A DNA stretch of 64,000 bases from Tupaia tana (lineage: Eukaryota > Chordata > Mammalia > Scandentia > Tupaiidae). The notes below the pieces were generated by a model. That model was not told where the DNA came from and did not search any database. It worked only from the letters and a program-made list of their open reading frames with translations. Made by a program: the position numbers and the translations under genes. The stretch covers positions 194,729,449-194,793,448 of the forward strand of contig JAKSZU010000006.1 in NCBI GenBank assembly GCA_026018925.1, read 5' to 3'. Below, piece by piece: positions 54,812 through 64,000 of the stretch (the stretch's first letter is position 1; the number at the start of each line of letters is the position of its first letter).

Positions 54812-55147
54812 ATAATCCTATTTAAGTATTCACCAACTAAACTTTAAAATCATCCTATTGACTTCCCTCCAAAAGTCTTTCCTGAATTTTTATTAGAAGT
54901 ATGCTGCATTTACAGATTAATTTGAGAGGAATTAAAACTTTAAAATTTTAAGTCACCATTAGCATGATATTTTGCTTCATTTATGGATTTTTAAAAATAT
55001 GGCTTTTAGTAGAGTTATGCTATTTTTCACAAATGTTATGTTCTCTATTATCTTAATTTCTGGATATTATGTGGGTTTTGTTGCTATTTAAATGTCATTT
55101 TGTATTAAAATTTCTAATTAGTATTGTTAAAACAAAGAAAATGAAGT
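54812..55147. other. Unassigned AT-rich DNA
   Basis: Nothing recognised in about 340 bases. Confidence 0.4.
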
Positions 55148-55163
55148 GGAAACAGTGTTTCTT

Positions 55164-55440
55164 TTTTCTTTTCTTTTTTTTTTTTTTTTTTTTTTTGGAG
55201 AGGTTTTCACTATAGGGCGCGTGTGCTAGCCAGACAGACAATAGAGACAGAAAGCCAGAAATCACCCCCCGGGGGGATGGTCACCCTGCAATCCCTTCTC
55301 CTCCATTCTCCTCTCGGGATCTTGGGCACGCACGCACACGTGCCTGGAGTGAGTTTTAAGCCACCGAGTCCGGGACGGGAACCGCGGTTGACTACGTGGG
55401 AGTCTAGAGACATAGCCATTACACTAACTGCTGGTTCCCA
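55164..55440 (-). mobile_element. tRNA-derived SINE, very young (first of a pair)
   Basis: Complete from a long T tail to 'ctaactgctggttccc'. TSD: ggaaacagtgtttctt at 55148-55163 and ggaacagtgtttctt at 55441-55455. It carries CpGs and a shortened AG stretch ('gacagacaatagagacag'). Confidence 0.96.
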
Positions 55441-55470
55441 GGAACAGTGTTTCTTAACTGCAAAACTTTT

Positions 55471-55733
55471 TTTTTTTTTTGGAGAGGTTTTCGCTATAGG
55501 GCGCGTGCGCTCGCCAGACAGACAGAGAGAGACAGAGAGATAGAAAGTGAGAAATCACCCCCCAGGGGGGATGGTCACGCCGCAATCCCTTCTCCTCCAT
55601 TCTCCTCTCGGGATCTTGGGCACGTACGCACACGCGCCCGGCGTGAGTTCTAAGCCACCGGGTCCGGGACGCGAACCGTGGTCGACTACGTGGGAGTCCA
55701 GCAACATAGCCATTACGCTAACTGCTGGTTCCC
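55471..55733 (-). mobile_element. tRNA-derived SINE, very young (second of a pair)
   Basis: Complete and CpG-rich, with a perfect 17-bp TSD ttaactgcaaaactttt at 55454-55470 and 55734-55750. It lies 30 bases from the previous copy in the same orientation and shares the GGTTCCC start. Confidence 0.97.
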
Positions 55734-55887
55734 TTAACTGCAAAACTTTTAACTTACTTCAAATAGAAATCTTTGAAGAAATGGTAATAACTTTAGTTTT
55801 CATGAGCCAAACATTGAGGATTAGTACCAGGAGAATCTGATCTTTCCAGATTTCTTTTTCTTCTTACCGCCTTTCCTTTATTCTCTT

Positions 55888-56450
55888 TCTCTCTTTTTCT
55901 TTTTACACAGACTCTGTCTGTGTCTTGATCCTCCTGCACCAATTTCCCAGTAGGGAAAATAAACATGTGCCATCATACCTGGATCTCCTTTTTTACAGAG
56001 ATCTCTCTTCTTTATTTTTTTAAAGACTTATTAATTTAATTCTAATTAATTTATTTATTCATTCATTTTTAAAGAAATTTGACCAAAGAGAGGCAGAGAG
56101 AGACAGAGAGAGAGACACAGAAAGAGAGGGAAAGCAAGAAAGCAAGCCACCAGGTCCAAGACTTGAACCACGGTCAGCCATGTGGGGGTGTCCAGTGTCT
56201 TAACCACCATGCCACCTGCTGGGTCCAAGAGATCTCTTTTTTACACCATGCCTGGATCTCTTTTTTATAGGGTCTTGCTATGTTGCCTAGGCCAGCTTCT
56301 GCTCCAACATCTTCCTGCCTCAACCTCCCCTGTCCCCTCAGTTACAGGCATATACCACTGCTTCTGGCCTTTGGGTTGGATTAGGAATCAAACCAAGGCC
56401 TTTCATGTGGTCTCAGTCTGTGGAGCAGCATGACATTATGGCTGGGCCAT
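55888..56450 (-). mobile_element. Composite SINE: tRNA head, 7SL-like unit and second 7SL-like unit, split by a SINE
   Basis: On the minus strand the order is a tRNA-like head (56450-56373: TGGCCCAGCCATAATG and box B-like GGTTTGATTCC), then a 7SL/Alu-type unit (56372-56260, reversed 'agggtcttgctatgttgcctagg', 'cctgcctcaacc', 'ttacaggcatataccactgc'), an A-rich spacer, then a second 7SL-like unit (55995-55905, reversed 'gatcctcctgcacc', 'catgtgccatcatacctgg'). A short SINE separates the last two. The layout recalls an Alu dimer with a tRNA head in front. Confidence 0.72.
56007..56227 (-). mobile_element. Short (internally deleted) SINE nested in the composite SINE
   Basis: 'gaaatttgaccaaagagaggcagag', AG-rich, then 'aaagcaagccaccaggtccaag' joins directly to the head; head ends 'gccacctgctgggtcc'. 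TSD: agagatctct at 55997-56006 and 56228-56237. Same deletion class as 43430 and 44899. Confidence 0.92.
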
Positions 56451-57096
56451 AATCTGACCTCTTTCTACATGTGTAAAGACCACAGTGTCTGAACATTTCA
56501 AGTGGAACTATAAGAGTATTTAAGAAAAAACTCAATGTGTATTTTGTAAACATAGGAGAATGGCAGAGCAAGTTGTATTTTCTTTTGTGAGCTGGATTTT
56601 AATTTCAGAGTAGAAAAGATATCCTTAGAATTTAGCCTAGTATAATGTTCCAAGGCAGTGGAAGGGCCAATTCTACATGCGTTTTTGAAACATGTTTGTA
56701 TAAACTGTCCAAGTGTAAACTAGAGGACCTGATATTTTCTAGGCCTCATTGTTTATACAGATGAGTTTGGTGCAGAGTACGTATTATTGAAAAGAATGCA
56801 AAACCTACATAAAATTGTTGAATGGGCTTTGATTTTCCGTTTACTTTTACACAGTTTGAACATCTAAGACATCTTAAAATACGAAAAACCAGAATGACTT
56901 CAAACAAACTCAGTTGATTTTGATTTGTGGTATTACTTACCATTTGTGTTTATGTTTTTCTGATTAGGTTATATACTTCTTGAGGTCAGGGTATTAGGTA
57001 TCACTTCCTGAATATTTTTCTAAGTGCTGCAGTCTCCTACTTCCATGAATCCCCACATTTAAACACCAAATTTCCCATAATCATTGACCAAATGTG
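56451..57096. other. Unassigned AT-rich DNA
   Basis: Nothing recognised. Confidence 0.4.
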
Positions 57097-57175
57097 TTTG
57101 GTTGTTGGAAAAGTCATGACATATTTTTCTGTTTTTCTATGCAAAATGGGTTATTACTTTTCCAATGACCCAATA
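57097..57175. mobile_element. Palindromic mariner-type MITE, best-preserved copy
   Basis: Left arm 'ttggttgttggaaaagtcatg' starts at 57099 and the right arm is 'ttacttttccaatgacccaata' (57154-57175). Arms meet in 'atatttttctgtttttctatgcaaaatggg'. About 79 bp, no coding capacity, flanked by TA-like ends. Confidence 0.8.
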
Positions 57176-57250
57176 TTAGGTAAATATTCACATCGACTTT
57201 TTTGGTGAGAATTGACTTGTTAAAATGGTCTAATAGAAAAATACCAAGGA

Positions 57251-57520
57251 GGGACCAACAGATGGTATAATGGCTACATTGCTGGACTCCCACTAACTGA
57301 CCACAGTTCAAGTCCCAGACCTGGACTTAAAACCCAAGCTGGGTGCGTGTACAACCATGTCCTAAATCCCAAGAGGAGACTGGAGGATAAGGGATTGCAG
57401 AGTAGCCACCCCCGCAGAGGGTTGATTTATCTCTTTCTGTTTATCTCTGTCTCCCTGAAAAGTGCACATGCCCTACAGAAAAACCTCTCTTAAAAAAATA
57501 AAAAGAAAGAAAGAAAAAGA
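57251..57520 (+). mobile_element. tRNA-derived SINE, middle-aged
   Basis: GGGACCAACAGATGG head, box B 'AGTTCAAGTCCC' near 57307, 'ctaaatcccaagaggagactgg', end 'atgccctacagaaaaacctc' and an A/G-rich tail. TSD: aaaataccaagga near 57238-57250 and aaaaacatcaagga near 57519-57532. Confidence 0.92.
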
Positions 57521-57532
57521 AAAACATCAAGG

Positions 57533-58642
57533 AAAGATTTTAGTATATAGCCTTGCTTCCTGAAATAAGTGCTTAATAGAGTTCATTACACAATTGCATG
57601 TTCAAATTGACAGCTTCACTGTATTTTTTTAAGAGGTAGATTTTTTTTTTTTCTGTGTGTAGGTGCGAGGAAGTATTTCGGGAGCTATTTTGCTAAAAAT
57701 AAGCCATTTGTGTCAATAATGAGTGCTCAGAGTATAATCTAATATCATTTGCACCTGCAAAAGTTCAAGAAGGTAATGTTAGGTGAAATAAAAATCCCTT
57801 TTATATAATTGAATGGCAACTCTTCCAAAGTCTTATTTATTAAGCTAGATGGTTCACAAATCACAGTTTCTTCACATCATAGACATACTGGCAGGATGCA
57901 GGGGTGATGCTAGGTGCAAGGTAAAGTACAGGGGCTCAACAGCAGCTCTATGATATTTTCCTCATGCTACATGTTCTACAGGACCCTCCTGGCCATGGGT
58001 AATACACTGGTAGTATTTCAGCATTCATACAGTAATTTCAGACACTCAATTGTCTCTTTTAATCCCTACTTCCTTTGATCATGTGCAAAGGACCTTTGGG
58101 TGTCATATCCTGCCAATCTTACTAGTCTGGGAGTAGATTAGCCATGGTTTCTTAGTCTTGTTAGACTCCCACCTCCCTTTCCAGTGGAATGATTGTATCT
58201 TGGGCCATGGAGTTTATCTGATAAATCCAAAGGCAAATCACCCTAAAAACTCTAATTGCAGGTCATTTTGCAAGTACAGGCCAAGAACAAACTACAAAAT
58301 GAGACTTAAGAAGGTTGGGTCTCTAGGGCCAAGAGTGAGGACCAAGGAACTGTATCCTCTTCCCTTCTTTAAATATACTGGTGTAAAAATAAATAGAAAA
58401 TAAATATGGTTGTTAAAAAAAAAAAGAAAAAAAAAACAGGGATAGAAATGATCAGTGACAAGTGCAACAATTATTAGATACTTTTTAAAGATGTTGTTTT
58501 CTATATAGTGAATAAAATTTTGGTGTTAGAATGTATCATTATATATCCATAAGGTATGTAGAGCCTTTCTTCATAATAATACTTAGTTTTTGGTAACTGG
58601 GCACAAGAAAATGATAAAATAATATTTAAAAACTGCTGTTTT
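57533..58642. other. Unassigned non-coding DNA
   Basis: Nothing recognised over 1.1 kb. An A-rich tract at 58416-58436. Confidence 0.4.
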
Positions 58643-58888
58643 GGGGACCAGATGGCATAATGGTTACATCACTGGACTCCCAGGTAGTTGGCTGTGGTTC
58701 GAATCTCAGACCCAGTGGCTTAAAACTCATGCTGGGCGCATGTGTGTGCATGCCTGAAATCCTGAGAGGAAGATGGAGAAGGGATTGCAGTGTGGCTATT
58801 CCCTGTGGGAAGTGATTTCTCGCTTTCTGTCTCTCTGTCTCTCCAGTGAGTACACATGTCCTATAGCAAAAACAAAGCAAAACAAAAC
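58643..58888 (+). mobile_element. tRNA-derived SINE, middle-aged
   Basis: GGGGACCAGATGGCATAATGG head (a few bases missing after GGGACCAG), box B 'GGTTCGAATCTC' near 58697, body with 'cctgagaggaagatgg', 'CCTATAGCAAAAAC' and an AAAAC tail. A short TSD aaaaactgc is possible. Confidence 0.92.
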
Positions 58889-59225
58889 AAAAACTGCAGA
58901 TGCTTTAGATCACCTCTGCCATATCCTAAAGTACCTGTGGCCATTCGCTACGAAAGCGCGGCTGGTAGATTGAATAGCCAGCTGAGAACCTCTACTCTGT
59001 TGTATAGCCTTTCAACCTGTTATCACACAGGAAAAAAAGCAGATGTCACTGGTAGGGGTGAGTGAAACCATAGCAATATGAATATGTAACTGCATTGGCT
59101 TTTGGAAAACAGTCATGACTGCCTCTAGAAAGAAACATGCTATCAAACCTTTATCTCCTGTAATAATATGGGTTGAGCATTCAATCAGTGTATGTATTAG
59201 AAAGGCATTAAAAACATACATTGGT
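58889..59225. other. Unassigned non-coding DNA
   Basis: Nothing recognised. Confidence 0.4.
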
Positions 59226-59310
59226 GGGCCAGCAGGCAGCATAGCAGTTACAATGACTCCCACATGACTGACTGTAGTTTGAATCCTGAACATGGTGGCT
59301 TGAAAATCAT

Positions 59311-59347
<37 letters not shown>

Positions 59348-59536
59348 ACGTGTGTGCCCAAGATCCCAAGAGGAGAATGGAGGAGAAGAGGTTGTGATGT
59401 GGTCATCCCCCCAGGGGGTGATTTCTCAGTATCCCTTTTACTGTCTGTCTGTCTCTCTCTAGTGAATGCATGCTCCTTATGGCAAAATTCTCTATAAAAC
59501 AAAACAAAACAACAACAACAACAAAAGAAAAAACAA

Positions 59537-59568
<32 letters not shown>
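59226..59568 (+). mobile_element. tRNA-derived SINE with two microsatellites
   Basis: GGCCAGCAGGCAGC head, (TG)n at 59312-59346 in the body where the family has a CGTGTGCGTGC motif, 'cccaagatcccaagaggagaatgg', tail of AAAAC and CAA units ending in (CA)n at 59539-59570. TSD: acatacattgg before, acacacattgg after. Confidence 0.9.
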
Positions 59569-59572
<4 letters not shown>

Positions 59573-59744
59573 TGGCTTAAGGGATTGTGAATCAAAGTAG
59601 ATACTGACTGCAAACCATCACTCACTGCCAGAAAAGCCATACTCCGATCACAGGGTTTGTTGAGGAGGAAGACTAGAACTATAGGTTATATCATTTGGAA
59701 GACAAAGAACAGGCTTTTTTTCAGAAGATTGGCTACATGAATGT

Positions 59745-60140
59745 GTTCAGGGATGAGCTTTTAGAGAGAAATAATTTCTGCTTAAGTCTTCAATTAAGTC
59801 TATGAAAGCAAATCAAACATTGAAACTTGTGCAGCTCTGATTGGTGAATTCAAGCAGCAATTCTATTGGTCCATTGTTAAAAGTTGCACTTTTCTGATTG
59901 GTCACTCTGCTCCATCCTGCATTCTTATTCCTTCCCTGCAGTGGGAGGTCAACCTTAGGTCATTCAGCTTTCTCCGCACATGTGTCCTGCACATAAACCC
60001 ACAAAATAGCAGTCAGCACCAAATCTCTCTCATCCAGGTTAGTTCAGACCAATTACAAATGTTTTCCAAGATGGTAGTAAAGCCTCCTACCTTTGCAGGA
60101 ACTCAAGTGTGTAAGATGGCTGATATGAGCTGGGTATAGT
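59745..60140 (-). mobile_element. LTR-like repeat block, copy B
   Basis: On the minus strand: two CCATCTT motifs (60122-60068), 'ctgaactaacctggatgagag', 'tgctattttgtgggttt', 'gacctaaggttgacctccc', 'agagtgaccaatcag', 'ggaccaatag', 'ttgctgcttgaattcaccaatcag'. It is homologous to 48303-48559 and shares the CCATCTT...CCATCTTGGAAA start with the ERV LTR at 39034-39537. Confidence 0.65.
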
Positions 60141-60962
60141 CCAGTCATAAACTGTAGGTATCTTTTGTTGTCATTGCTGTTATTTTTCTGTTAAGATAAG
60201 GAGCTCTTTCAGACAATCAAATCCAAAACTTTGACTTCATCAGTGGAGGCTCTCTTAGAGACTCCAAGCAGGACAACCATATGAGTAGAGAATACACGTG
60301 TGCTGGAAAAATGCACATACCTGAAAGCATGAGTTTTCTTTTTCATTTCTCCTTTCTGTCTCTTGCATCCTTACCATTCTATGTAGGCCAAAGTGAAGCC
60401 AATTCTGAGGAGAATATGCTGTAAGAAGTCTATCCCGTCTCCGCTTGCAAAGCTACTTTGACTTTGTACCTTCATAATGTTGGATGGGAGGCACTCATCA
60501 TTGCTGATGGGTATTCTCTTCTTTACTAGAGATGTGTGCTTCAACTGGGTTGGAACCTCTGTGGTTTTATCAAGTTAGCTCCATGACCTAGCCAGGCTAA
60601 GGTTGTGGCCACCATTTCAGGCAGACCACAGCTTTGTCAGGACCATAGTAAATAGGAATCTTTGTTTTAATACCAGCCTCCACTTCATGACTTCGTTAAG
60701 GGATATCAATGATGATGATGATAATGATGACACTGACTGCAAGAGTAAGAGCTGTCGGACATTGAGCAGTACCCTTGCTCAGACAAATTACCTTTTCTCT
60801 TCTGCAGAGGAGGAAAAGAACCTTAGCAACAGCATGTAAGTTGTTCTTTATCATAAATAAGTGATGAAGCTATTCAGAGTTTCTGCTCTTGATTTTCTCT
60901 CCTGTTTCAGGACCTTGTTTTAACCTCAGGAGTATCTCTCTTTTTACCCCAAAAGGATTTCA
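60141..60962. other. Unassigned non-coding DNA
   Basis: A (GAT)n-like run lies at 60708-60731; the 78-codon frame across it (60603-60839) has an acidic stretch from that run and no other support. Confidence 0.4.
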
Positions 60963-61424
60963 TTTTTATTTTAATTTCCTAGGGCTGATACAATCAATTA
61001 CCACAAACTGGGGTGATTTAAAACAACAAAAAATTATTATTTCACAATCCTGGAGGCTAGAGGTTTATAATCAAAGTATCAGCAATTTTGTTTCCTGCAG
61101 GCTCCTAGGGAGAATCTGTTCTTTTCCTCTCTCTGGGCTTTTGGTGGTTACCCATAATCACTGGCATGCCTTGGTTTGCAGGTGTATCACTCGGCTCTCC
61201 GCTTCCATCATCACATGAGATTCTTCCTGAGAGTCTCTGTGCCTCTGGGTCTTGACATGGACACCAGTCATTGAGTTTAAGGTCCACTATAATCCAGCAT
61301 GGCTTCATTTTAACTTGATTACAATACCCTATTGCCAGATTAGGTCAGATTCACAAGTACCAGGAGCAGGGTTGGTTAGGACTTCAACACATTATTTTTT
61401 GGCAGTCATAATTTAACCACAGTA
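60963..61424 (-). mobile_element. MLT1 LTR, antisense, well preserved
   Basis: 'ttcctagggctgatacaatcaattaccacaaactgggg', 'cacaatcctggaggctagagg', 'gggagaatctgttc', 'cttttggtggtta', 'catgagattcttcctgag', 'acaccagtcattgagtttaagg', 'ggacttcaacacatta' run through a whole reversed MLT1 LTR. Confidence 0.85.
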
Positions 61425-61599
61425 TTTTTATTTACTGTTGCTCTTTAAATTGCCCTCTAGTAATTTTTTCAGAAGCTCAGTTATAGGAAATAAAAGTGTC
61501 TGTAGGAAACCTCTACTATCAGCCTGAAGCAAGAATATGAATAATGAGGCCTGGTTCATATCTCAAAGTTAAAATTCTGCTACTCTGATACAATGATGT

Positions 61600-61874
61600 A
61601 TTTTCTTATTTTATTTTATTTTATTTTAATTTAATTTATGGTAAGAAGGCATATGTGCTCTCCAGAGTCTGAAAGAGAAAGCATTCCCCAATGGAGCATT
61701 GTCATACCACAATGCTTTTTCCACCATTCTCCAAACTATCAGGATTTGGGGCACACATACATATGCTTAGCATCTCTTTCAGGCTGCTAAGGCTACGACT
61801 GAACCATGGACGGCTCTGTGGGATCTGGCTATCTATGCAGAGTACTTAACCACTGTGCTGTGGTGCCAGCCCTA
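61600..61874 (-). mobile_element. tRNA-derived SINE, old
   Basis: (TTTTA)n tail at 61605-61632, 'ggtaagaaggcatatgtgctctcc', 'taccacaatgctttttccacc', 'gatttggggcacacatacatatgc', head ending 'ctgtggtgccagccc'. Confidence 0.75.
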
Positions 61875-63375
61875 GCCTCATAGCTTGAGTGACTGCTTTT
61901 GCATCATCTTCACTGCAGCTCAAGAAATGGTGCCTCTTTTTCCAACCATGAAATACAGACAATGTAAAATCTCATGTCAGATATTTCTTCCATGCTGATT
62001 GACAGAACCACTTTATTTATGACCTCATTGCTTTTCTTGGAGAATGGGTGCTGCTCCAATACTCATCTACAAATTTGCTCATGCATGATACATGAGGGGC
62101 AGAGTAGAATTGCTGGGAATCAGGTATCCTAATCAGCTCAGAGCTGAGAAGGCTTTAAGCAACAATGTTAGAAGGAGCAAGTCAGAGAAAGAAAATAGGA
62201 ATGCAAAGGCAATCAGAAAAAAAAAAATTAAAAGAGGAAGTAAAGAAAATGTCACTTCTAATTGCTGTGAATGCAGTAAAACATGGTCACTGATTAGGGA
62301 CTCCAAGCAGAAAAGTCTCTCATGGTCCAGATGGTGAGAGTTAAGGCTGTTATGTGTATTGAAACACCATCTGTATTTTGGAGAACACTGACACCATATT
62401 CCAATATCCAAGGGGAACCTGCATGGATTTTTGCTTGCTCTAATTGCTGCAGTACCTGAAATGTATTTACGGCCTCTCCATCTGCACCACATTTCTGATG
62501 CCTGCCACGCACCATTTGACAATCTGCAGTGCTATGCTCTTTCCATGACCCTATCTTTCCCACTGCATCATTTAGCTCAAATATGTTCAGCTACAAAGGC
62601 TTTCCAAATCATTCACTTAGTGACCAAGGGCAGAGTTACCTACCACCCACCAGGGAATGAGTCATTGTATCATGAAAGCCGTGGAAAAAAAAAGACATTT
62701 GTCAACAGATGATGTGTGTTGTAGAAGATGAGTTCAAATGTAGGACACCACGCAGATTTAGTGGTGCAGAATAGATGAGTAAATTTTTGACAAGAAATGT
62801 CAGGCATCTTCAGAATGAAACAAGGAAAAAGAAAGTTAAATATGGTCAAATAGCCACTGTGGGATCAACACTTAATAATCAAGGCTCTTCCCTCTGCTAG
62901 TATTACTCTCTGAAAAATAAGCAAGGGAAGGGAGCTCTTCAGCCAATGAGACATATTCTGGCTTTGTCCTGTTACTTCACAGCATTTTGGGGATCGAGAC
63001 TGGCTTTTTAAGAAATCAAATAATATGGAAAGTTTATTTCAAGCATTCTTACTTTTTCTGTCTCCACTAATTAGAAATTCACCTTCTGGCTCCCAAATTT
63101 CATCATTTGAAGCAAATGAATCCTCTTAAAATTGATTCCTCAAGCCATTGCACAAAAATTAGAAAATTCGAATAAGCAAATAAAAGTAAATCATCTATGA
63201 TCACAGTGCTAGCAATATCTACTGTTACCATTTTGGGGCCTACTGTTCTGGGCCTTTTATGTATAGAAAGTCACAGAAATTTTACTCTGGAGGACAGACT
63301 GTGGTGTAACAATGAAACTTGACACTCTGAGAGGCTGACTCACATGGGAGGGGAGGCTTCTATAACCCTGATCTT
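61875..63375. other. Unassigned 1.5 kb, no recognised repeat
   Basis: The block 62090-62700 has open frames on both strands (minus 62133-62522, 129 codons; minus 62294-62563; plus 62431-62712) that overlap in different frames. None looks like a known protein. It is one of the longer repeat-free stretches in the window. Confidence 0.4.
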
Positions 63376-63389
63376 TGTTATGCTGTTCT

Positions 63390-63652
63390 TTTTATTTATT
63401 TATTTATTTTTGCTATAGGGGGTGTGCACTCACCAGAGACACAGAGAGAGACAGAGAGACAGAAAGTGAGAAATCACCCCCCAGGGGATATGGGCATGCT
63501 GCAATCCCTTTTCCTCCATTCTCCTCTCAGGATCTTGGGAATGCATGCACATGTGCCCAGCGTGAGTTTTAAGCCACCGGATCCGGGACTTGAACCGCAG
63601 TCGACTACATGGGAGTCCAGCGACACAGCCATTAAGCTAACTGCTGGTCCCA
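63390..63652 (-). mobile_element. tRNA-derived SINE, young full-length copy
   Basis: (TTTA)n tail, 'tttttgctatagggggtgtgc', AG-rich run, 'caccccccaggggatatgg', head ending 'gctaactgctggtccc'. TSD: tgttatgctgttct at 63376-63389 and 63653-63666, perfect over 14 bases. Confidence 0.96.
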
Positions 63653-63666
63653 TGTTATGCTGTTCT

Positions 63667-64000
63667 GACACACATTCATTTTATTTTATTGTCCTGTTTT
63701 ATTTTTAGTATAATAAACTAAAATTAGAACTTTTTTAAAGGTTTTAAATGTATTTTAATAAATTGAGTTGTATTACTACTCCATTATTCAGAAAAACTCC
63801 AAATTTATGATATCGGAAATAAATCAAATATGGCACACTAATAAAAAATGTACAACATAAATACCTGAGATAGTCAAGGCCAAGAGCTACTTCAGCACAC
63901 AGCAAACCTGTCCTAGACCTATCAAGAAAAACTGTAAACAGCAGCATCATTCACATAAAAGAGGCATTCCTGTGTCTTTACTAAGAGAAAAAGAGACCAG
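63667..64000. other. Unassigned AT-rich DNA
   Basis: Nothing recognised to the end of the window. Confidence 0.4.

Noticed and set aside
60603..60839. 78-codon frame with an acidic Asp run
   Set aside because: The acidic run comes from a (GAT)n-like repeat; there is no start context, splice evidence or known domain.

Overview
The window reads as non-coding nuclear DNA of a placental mammal, either intergenic or deep-intronic. It is AT-rich, has ancient mammal-wide repeats (MIR, L2, MLT1/MST LTRs, Tigger and mariner elements), two long antisense LINE-1 pieces, many microsatellites, and about 50 copies of one tRNA-derived SINE family. I found no convincing protein-coding exon, no RNA gene outside repeats, no CRISPR array and no prokaryotic features. 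The longer open frames, which share peptides such as 'LGTHAHAPGVS' or 'DIAIMPTAGP', are readings of the SINE in different frames.

The dominant SINE is about 250-280 bp. Read in its own direction it has a tRNA-like head beginning GGGACCAGCAG, with a polymerase III box A near TGGCATAATGG and a box B near GGTTCGAGTCC. A G-rich body follows (AAGATCCCGAGAGGAGAATGG), then a short CCCCCC/GGGGGG palindrome, a CT-rich stretch, the 3' end CCCTATAGCAAAAACC and poly(A). Copies range from nearly intact, CpG-containing and flanked by perfect 17-bp target-site duplications (TSDs) to badly decayed, so the family has had a long history and probably recent activity. Older tRNA-headed variants and tRNA-7SL composites are also present. 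A tRNA SINE of this kind together with 7SL-derived pieces and no Alu or B1 suggests a non-primate, non-rodent member of Euarchontoglires. A colugo (Dermoptera) is my best guess and a tree shrew the alternative; this rests on memory of families, not a search.

Layout: 1-17 kb is mostly unassigned sequence with scattered SINEs, MIR and L2. 17.9-22.7 kb is one antisense LINE-1 broken by six SINE insertion tracts. 23-29 kb is quiet sequence with a Tigger element split by a SINE. 29.8-30.3 kb is an MST-type LTR split by a SINE. 31-36 kb is a SINE cluster. 38-40 kb holds a 7SL-type SINE, an endogenous-retrovirus LTR and an MLT1 fragment. 41-49 kb mixes MLT1 LTRs, MIR, SINEs and a palindromic mariner element. 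49.8-52.1 kb is a second antisense LINE-1 (ORF2 3' part and 3' UTR). 54-57 kb has the youngest SINEs, two further palindromic elements and the clearest tRNA-7SL composite. 58-64 kb has an LTR-like block, an MLT1 LTR, more SINEs and a long unassigned stretch.

No genes act together here. The useful content is the insertion stratigraphy, the SINE subfamily structure (including a short, internally deleted subfamily and composite SINEs) and the small palindromic DNA transposons. Family names come from recognising motifs by eye; boundaries of old elements are approximate to tens of bases.
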